Below are positions 15,579 through 19,250 of a stretch of DNA of 19,250 nt, in pieces; the stretch's first letter is position 1, and every line of letters starts with the position of its first letter. The notes beneath the pieces were generated by a model. It searched no databases, was not told the origin of the DNA, and worked only from the letters and a program-made list of their open reading frames with translations. The stretch is taken from positions 1 to 19,250 of the forward strand of contig DAOWML010000007.1 of assembly GCA_030643125.1 (NCBI GenBank), written 5' to 3'. The translations under genes were made by a program, and so were the position numbers. This DNA comes from Bacteroidales bacterium (lineage in GTDB: Bacteria > Bacteroidota > Bacteroidia > Bacteroidales > UBA12077).

Positions 15579-16427
15579 ATGCAAGATTTTGCTTTTGTTG
15601 ATGAAACATTAGATATTAATATAACTAAATCATATTATTTGTCCATTCAGGTTAGCCTGAATGGACTTTCTTTTTGTATTCTCGATCCTGTAAGAAATAA
15701 ATACATAGCCTTATCGCATCAAAACTTTGAAACGGATTTAATTTTCGATATTTTTTTAAATACTATTGAAGAATATATTGAAAAAAATGATCTTCTAAAT
15801 CACACATTTAAATCAACTAAATTAATTTGGTTAACTAATAAAAATACACTTATTCCTAATAGTTTTTTTAAGAAAGAAAATCTAAAAAAGTATTTCGAAT
15901 TTAATCAGAAATTAGACGATTTAGATGAGATTCATTATAAAAAACTTAAGTATGTTGATGCTTACAGTATTTTTGTTGTTCCAAATCAAATAGCTAATAT
16001 TTTCATTAAAAAGTTTCCGAATTTAAACTTCTATAACCAGCAAATTCCTTTTATTGAGCATACATTGTTTAAATATCATTCTGAGTCAAAAAAAGTGTTT
16101 GTTAATGTAAATGATGAATTTATCGATCTGAGTATAACAGAAAACGGGAAATTGTTGCTTTATAACAATTTTGTGTATAAAACTGAATCAGATATGATCT
16201 ATTTTATCATGTATGTTTTTGATCAGTTCAATTTAAATACAGAAAATACCGAGTTAATATTAAGTGGATTTATTGACAAGAAAGAATCTATATACTCAAA
16301 ATTAAAAGGGTTTATAAGCCACATTAAATTTGATAAGCTATCTGAGGATTTTTCGTATAGCTATACATTTAATCAGCTTCCACCGCAATCATTTACTAAT
16401 TTATTTAACTTACACCTTTGCGAATAG
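15579..16427 (+). CDS. DUF3822 family protein, possibly actin-like ATPase fold
   Basis: The 282-residue protein has no membrane segment. It fits the DUF3822 family, known mainly from Bacteroidota and often next to rsmD. The N-terminal strand pattern YLSIQVSLNGLSFCILD and the C-terminal KKVFVNVNDEFIDLSITENGKLLLYN plus NTELILSGFIDKKESIYSKL look like the two repeated strand-hairpin cores of the actin/PilM/FtsA fold; this is my inference and the ATP-binding residues are not obvious. It overlaps rsmD by 10 bases, so translation of the two is probably coupled. A perfect 11-bp hairpin with a T-rich tail lies within codons 21-30 (see the separate entry). Confidence 0.8.
   Translation: MQDFAFVDETLDINITKSYYLSIQVSLNGLSFCILDPVRNKYIALSHQNFETDLIFDIFLNTIEEYIEKNDLLNHTFKSTKLIWLTNKNTLIPNSFFKKENLKKYFEFNQKLDDLDEIHYKKLKYVDAYSIFVVPNQIANIFIKKFPNLNFYNQQIPFIEHTLFKYHSESKKVFVNVNDEFIDLSITENGKLLLYNNFVYKTESDMIYFIMYVFDQFNLNTENTELILSGFIDKKESIYSKLKGFISHIKFDKLSEDFSYSYTFNQLPPQSFTNLFNLHLCE
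15641..15675 (+). terminator. Intrinsic-terminator-like hairpin inside the DUF3822 coding sequence
   Basis: GTCCATTCAGG (15641-15651), loop TTAG, and CCTGAATGGAC (15656-15666) form 11 perfect base pairs, followed by TTTCTTTTT (15667-15675). It starts at nucleotide 63 of the gene and is in the sense orientation. The shape is that of a Rho-independent terminator; action as an attenuator ahead of rsmD is inferred. Confidence 0.6.
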
Positions 16428-16966
16428 TTAGTGGGAAATATAAGGGAAGGCGTATAAATCCTCCCAGGAATTTTAAGGCAAGACCAACGACAGATTTTGC
16501 CAAAGAAAATCTTTTTAACATTTTAAATAATAATTTTGATTTTTCTGAACTTTCTGTTCTTGATCTTTTTTCAGGTACAGGAAGCATATCATACGAATTT
16601 GCATCCAGAGGATGCATTTCGGTTGTTTCAGTAGAAAGTTATTTTAAGCATAATGCTTTTATAAAAAAGACAATTTGCGAATTGGGGTTAAGCCAGGTAA
16701 AAGCTATAAAATCTGACGCTTTTATATATGTAAAATCGTGCAGAGATAAATTTGATATTGTTTTTGCTGATCCACCTTACGATTTAAAAGAAATAGAATC
16801 AATTCCGGATTTCATTTTTAAACACCAAATATTAAATAAAGGAGGCTGGTTAATTGTTGAGCATGGCGATAAAACAAGCTTTAACAAACATGCAGAATTC
16901 GTAGAATTAAGAAAATATGGAGGTGTAAATTTCAGTATTTTTGAGAATTTCGAAACAAGCGAATAA
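16418..16966 (+). CDS. rsmD: 16S rRNA (guanine(966)-N2)-methyltransferase
   Basis: RsmD methylates G966 of 16S rRNA (E. coli numbering) on the assembled 30S particle with S-adenosylmethionine. The 182-residue length fits. MRIVSGKYKGRRI at the start and RPTTDFAKENLFNIL are the N-terminal signatures, VLDLFSGTGSISYEF is the SAM-binding motif and VFADPPYDL is the catalytic (D/N)PPY motif. The start is TTG at 16418: the frame is closed by a stop at 16406-16408 and there is no ATG before the conserved RIVSG. It overlaps the DUF3822 gene by 10 bases, so reinitiation after that stop is likely. Confidence 0.94.
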   Translation: MRIVSGKYKGRRINPPRNFKARPTTDFAKENLFNILNNNFDFSELSVLDLFSGTGSISYEFASRGCISVVSVESYFKHNAFIKKTICELGLSQVKAIKSDAFIYVKSCRDKFDIVFADPPYDLKEIESIPDFIFKHQILNKGGWLIVEHGDKTSFNKHAEFVELRKYGGVNFSIFENFETSE

Positions 16967-17002
16967 TAGAACTAAATTTTTCTAAAAAATTTCATAAAAA
17001 CT

Positions 17003-17033
17003 TTTGGTGAATTAAAAATATAAACTATTTTTG
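17003..17033 (+). promoter_or_regulatory. Promoter of the tRNA-Asp locus
   Basis: TTTG (17003-17006), 19 bases, TATTTTTG (17026-17033): an exact match to the Bacteroidota TTTG-N19-TAnnTTTG pattern. Transcription should start near 17040, about 12 bases before the truncated tRNA copy and about 90 before the intact tRNA. Confidence 0.75.
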
Positions 17034-17051
17034 CAACGCAATTAAGCAAAC

Positions 17052-17092
17052 GGTTTGGTAGTTCTCCCGATAGCTATCGGGATGGTTAGAAT
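17052..17092 (+). pseudogene. Truncated tRNA-Asp 5' fragment interrupted by a palindrome
   Basis: GGTTTGGTAGTTC (17052-17064) and TGGTTAGAAT (17083-17092) equal bases 1-13 and 17-26 of the intact tRNA-Asp at 17130. In place of the AGT between them is an 18-bp palindrome. After base 26 the similarity ends, so there is no anticodon arm, T arm or 3' acceptor strand. It sits at the distance from the promoter where a normal tRNA would begin. Confidence 0.8.
17065..17082. repeat. Perfect 18-bp palindrome in the D-loop of the tRNA fragment
   Basis: TCCCGATAGCTATCGGGA is fully self-complementary and much richer in GC than its surroundings. It replaces three bases of the D-loop. No second copy was seen in the window. 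Palindromes of this kind are, to my knowledge, dispersed repeats in several Bacteroidota genomes. Confidence 0.8.
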
Positions 17093-17129
17093 ACAAGCCT
17101 TAAAATTAGAAAGTTCTTATTACAAATAC

Positions 17130-17203
17130 GGTTTGGTAGTTCAGTTGGTTAGAATGCCTGCCTGTCACGCAGGAGGTCGCGAGTTCGAGTCTCGTCCAGA
17201 CCG
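17130..17203 (+). tRNA. tRNA-Asp (GTC)
   Basis: A 74-base cloverleaf. The acceptor stem GGTTTGG pairs with CCAGACC (17196-17202, one G-U pair), with discriminator G73 as expected for Asp. The D arm carries GTTCAGTTGGTTAGAAT. The anticodon stem CCTGC/GCAGG holds the loop CTGTCAC with anticodon GTC at 17164-17166. The T arm is GCGAG-TTCGAGT-CTCGT, with a final G-T pair. CCA is not encoded. A strong terminator follows. Confidence 0.97.
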
Positions 17204-17216
17204 CTTTTTTACACTT

Positions 17217-17243
17217 AAGCCCTTGATTTTCAAGGGCTTTTTT
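17217..17243 (+). terminator. Rho-independent terminator after tRNA-Asp
   Basis: AAGCCCTTGA (17217-17226), loop TTT, and TCAAGGGCTT (17230-17239) form 10 perfect base pairs, followed by a T-run (17238-17243). It ends the tRNA transcript 14 bases after the tRNA. Confidence 0.9.
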
Positions 17244-17425
17244 ATTGTTATTTTTGTCTTGCAAAAACAAAAAACACCAAATATACACCGCAGGCGCAAC
17301 ACAGAACAGTCTTGACTGAACCCTTTAATCTGGCTGAATAAGTGGCTTAACAGATTGAATTAAGGATAACTTTATTACAATTATTCATCGGCAAATTTCA
17401 TCTTATGCAATGAAACTAATTAATC

Positions 17426-18736
17426 TCATATATCGAGAACATGTAAATTTGACTTTATATCTTTATGTCGAAAATCGCTCACTTTAACTTTCGTTGCAAA
17501 ATCACTCCAGTTTTTAACAACAGTATTAATTTCATTAATTATTTTTTCGCCTTTCCTGATATTATTAGCCTTTGCTATTTTCAATAAATCTCCCTTATCA
17601 ATATCCTTGTGCTTACCATTCACACTTAAAGTTTGCTGATTTACCCATACATTAGTCGCGTCATACGAATAACAAACATCATACGCTGGGGCTAATTCCC
17701 ACTTTCCATCTTTTTTAAGCCGAAATGCGAAATTCTTTGTATGATCATCGCAATTGGTTGCCAGAACATTAAATACCATTCTTCGAAACATTTGTTCTGC
17801 TTCGGGATATGTTAGTTTTAGCATACGCATGGTTTGAAATACCTGCTCGTAACTATAAGCAAACACATTATTGTAGTCGAAATGGTTAATACCACATAAA
17901 GTTTGAATATGATGCTTTGTTTGGTTTCCTTCCCGATCAAAACGCTTGGTCATAAAGTGAGCTCTACCATTTTCTTCGAGCAAGTTGCATTCCATCATGT
18001 CAATACCACACTCTTTTGCCATTAAGTGATATGCATATTCGACACGCCCCCAACCATAGCTTTCGCCAAACTGAGCATCACTTACACCATCGAGTTTTAA
18101 CAACCAATGCGAAAAGCCTTTTGGCGCTTGGGTCTGCCCCGATCTTACTTCTTTAGTTTTTTCGTTAAAAGCAATTACAGCTTTTGGGCGAGCTCCACCT
18201 GCAGAAGTTCCAACCTTTAAAATTTCTTCCATAGCTTTTTGCTCGACTGAACTTAAATTGGTTTCAAAATGTTCTCGATCCGAAAGCATTTTTTGAGCAA
18301 TTTCAACTAAGCTTTTTACTTCTATTGAAAATGTATATTTACCTGATTTTATTTGGCTAGGCTCAAACTCCAAAGCTCCCATTCCTCGATTACCGATAAA
18401 ACATAATTTCTCTATAGGATTCATACTGTCAGGAGCACGTCCATTTTGTGCCAACCATTTGTCAATTAAAAGATTTCCATACTTATCGGGTAAAGAATCA
18501 GATAATAGTCCGGGCAATCCGTTAAATGTATCTTCAACGCTATCTTTTGATGGTAAAAGCTCAGGAAAACTGTAAATACGATCACCATTGCGTATCGGCA
18601 TTTTTAGTGGAGAAAGATCCCATTTTTTATCAATAAATTTTTTATCGTACTGAAAATATGCTAATTTTCTGTCACTATCCCAGGTTACAGCCCCCACAAG
18701 TGTATCCCATATTTTTATATAAGCATAATCTACCAT
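17426..18736 (-). CDS. hipA: HipA-family toxin, serine/threonine kinase
   Basis: HipA kinases phosphorylate an aminoacyl-tRNA synthetase (GltX in E. coli), stopping translation and giving tolerant cells; the target here is not known. The 436-residue length is close to E. coli HipA (440). The N-terminal subdomain has GLPGLLSDSLPDKYG and MGALEFEP. GTSAGGARPKAVIAF, with S178, corresponds to the phosphate-binding loop that bears the autophosphorylated Ser. The catalytic segment NCDDHTKNF has D330 and N335, and the metal-binding Asp is D353 in APAYDV; the D330-D353 spacing of 23 equals D309-D332 in E. coli. All key residues are present, so the kinase should be active. It overlaps hipB by 7 bases and is repressed with it. 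No terminator was seen in the 181 bases after its stop. Confidence 0.95.
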   Translation of the reverse strand: MVDYAYIKIWDTLVGAVTWDSDRKLAYFQYDKKFIDKKWDLSPLKMPIRNGDRIYSFPELLPSKDSVEDTFNGLPGLLSDSLPDKYGNLLIDKWLAQNGRAPDSMNPIEKLCFIGNRGMGALEFEPSQIKSGKYTFSIEVKSLVEIAQKMLSDREHFETNLSSVEQKAMEEILKVGTSAGGARPKAVIAFNEKTKEVRSGQTQAPKGFSHWLLKLDGVSDAQFGESYGWGRVEYAYHLMAKECGIDMMECNLLEENGRAHFMTKRFDREGNQTKHHIQTLCGINHFDYNNVFAYSYEQVFQTMRMLKLTYPEAEQMFRRMVFNVLATNCDDHTKNFAFRLKKDGKWELAPAYDVCYSYDATNVWVNQQTLSVNGKHKDIDKGDLLKIAKANNIRKGEKIINEINTVVKNWSDFATKVKVSDFRHKDIKSNLHVLDI

Positions 18737-19083
18737 TCTATATCGTTATTTGAATTGGGTTCCGTACTTTTTTTACTTGCTCTCAATTTCTTTTTTTCTT
18801 TTAAGCGAGCATATTCAATAGGGCTTATTTTATCTTCAAAGGTAAAAACATCTAAAATATGAAGCTGATTAAGTACTCGTAAGATTTGAATAAGCGAAGT
18901 AAGCCTGATAGATTCTCCATTTTCGATCTGTACCAATGTCGAACGGTTTAATCCGGCTTCTTTGGCTAAATCTGCTTGTGATTTATTTTCCTGTAAACGT
19001 TTTTGTTTTATAAATTCGCCAATAATACCAATAATGGCATTATCTCCCATTGCTGTCCAGTTACTGTTGCCTTTTTCCATCAT
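18730..19083 (-). CDS. hipB: HipB-family antitoxin, Xre-type DNA-binding protein
   Basis: HipB neutralises HipA and represses the operon as a dimer. Residues about 20-75 form an Xre/Cro helix-turn-helix (LQENKSQADLAKEAGLNRSTLVQIENG). It has 117 residues, longer than the 88 of E. coli HipB. The last residues (STEPNSNNDIEW) form a flexible tail ending in Trp, like the E. coli tail STEQQNLEW, whose terminal Trp packs into HipA and whose tail is the Lon degron. ATG at 19083 or the next codon at 19080 could be used. The promoter and three inverted-repeat operators lie directly upstream. Confidence 0.93.
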   Translation of the reverse strand: MMEKGNSNWTAMGDNAIIGIIGEFIKQKRLQENKSQADLAKEAGLNRSTLVQIENGESIRLTSLIQILRVLNQLHILDVFTFEDKISPIEYARLKEKKKLRASKKSTEPNSNNDIEW

Positions 19084-19104
19084 TAATACTTATTTACACG
19101 TTTA

Positions 19105-19124
19105 TTGTTGGTATTTTCCAACAA
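19105..19124. promoter_or_regulatory. hipBA operator O1
   Basis: TTGTTGG, 6 bases, CCAACAA: perfect 7-bp arms. It overlaps the end of the -7 box and the expected transcription start, so binding here would block RNA polymerase. Confidence 0.7.
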
Positions 19125-19152
19125 ATATATAAATAATTAAGAGCATTTCAAA
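19122..19152 (-). promoter_or_regulatory. hipBA promoter
   Basis: On the minus strand TTTG (19152-19149), 19 bases, TATATTTG (19129-19122): an exact fit to the Bacteroidota pattern. The start of transcription should be near 19115, giving a leader of about 30 bases. Confidence 0.8.
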
Positions 19153-19166
19153 TATCACACAGCTTC

Positions 19167-19186
19167 TTGTTGGCTTTTTCCACCAT
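19167..19186. promoter_or_regulatory. hipBA operator O2
   Basis: TTGTTGG, 6 bases, CCACCAT: the left half is identical to O1 and the right half keeps 5 of 7 positions. It lies just upstream of the -33 box; its centre is 62 bases from that of O1. Confidence 0.55.
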
Positions 19187-19207
19187 TAAATTGCATATTT
19201 TGTCATA

Positions 19208-19227
19208 ACGTTGGTTTTTTCCAACAA
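19208..19227. promoter_or_regulatory. hipBA operator O3
   Basis: ACGTTGG, 6 bases, CCAACAA: the right half is identical to O1 and the left half keeps 5 of 7 positions. Its centre is 41 bases from O2. Confidence 0.55.
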
Positions 19228-19250
19228 TTCAATAAGTTTACATTAACATA

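Noticed and set aside
16973..16992. AT-only hairpin after rsmD as a terminator
   Set aside because: The stem is A/T only and imperfect in a very AT-rich stretch; too weak to call.
17055..17315. Open frame of 86 codons across the tRNA-Asp region
   Set aside because: It runs through the tRNA fragment, the intact tRNA and its terminator; a typical false frame over an RNA gene.
17130..19250. Genomic island inserted at tRNA-Asp carrying hipBA
   Set aside because: No integrase gene and no repeat of the tRNA 3' end was seen to the right; the duplicated part is the 5' half, which is not the usual attachment site.

Overview
The window looks like chromosomal DNA from a member of the Bacteroidota. It is AT-rich, and three intergenic sites fit or nearly fit the Bacteroidota promoter pattern (TTTG, 19 bases, TAnnTTTG). 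It also carries lineage-typical genes such as a DUF3822 protein next to rsmD, and starts that do not rely on strong Shine-Dalgarno sequences. I cannot name the species.

Layout. The left part reads on the minus strand: a partial secreted C1-type cysteine peptidase (1-450), then an operon read from right to left, rpsA (ribosomal protein S1) - STAS-domain protein - rnz (RNase Z) (4171 to 502), then a stand-alone response-regulator receiver (4721-4359). From 4904 to 10925 the plus strand carries nucleotide-sugar and surface-polysaccharide genes: UDP-glucose dehydrogenase, rfbA-rfbC-rfbD for dTDP-L-rhamnose (rfbB is not in the window), and a phosphohexomutase that can supply glucose-1-phosphate. 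Next come an ST7-like TPR protein, a YjbQ-family protein and a CDF zinc-type exporter, which converges with zero spacing on a minus-strand RecD/Dda-like helicase. Divergent from the helicase is a three-gene run: a membrane-anchored pseudopilin-like protein, a DUF3822 protein and rsmD. A tRNA-Asp locus with a damaged partial copy in front of it follows, and the window ends with a complete hipBA toxin-antitoxin operon on the minus strand, including its promoter and operators.

Four structures stand out. (1) Both rnz and the DUF3822 gene contain a perfect long hairpin followed by a T-run, shaped like an intrinsic terminator. Both hairpins begin exactly at nucleotide 63 of the coding sequence and lie in the sense orientation. 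(2) A family of GC-rich palindromic elements (core CCTGyCG...CAGG) is spread through the window. Some copies sit in reading frame inside rpsA and the helicase gene, others lie in front of the mutase and CDF genes. (3) A 5' fragment of tRNA-Asp, broken in its D-loop by a perfect 18-bp palindrome, sits between the tRNA promoter and the intact tRNA-Asp. (4) The hipBA promoter has three TTGG-N6-CCAA operators spaced at near-integral helical turns, and the antitoxin ends in the same Glu-Trp tail as E. coli HipB.
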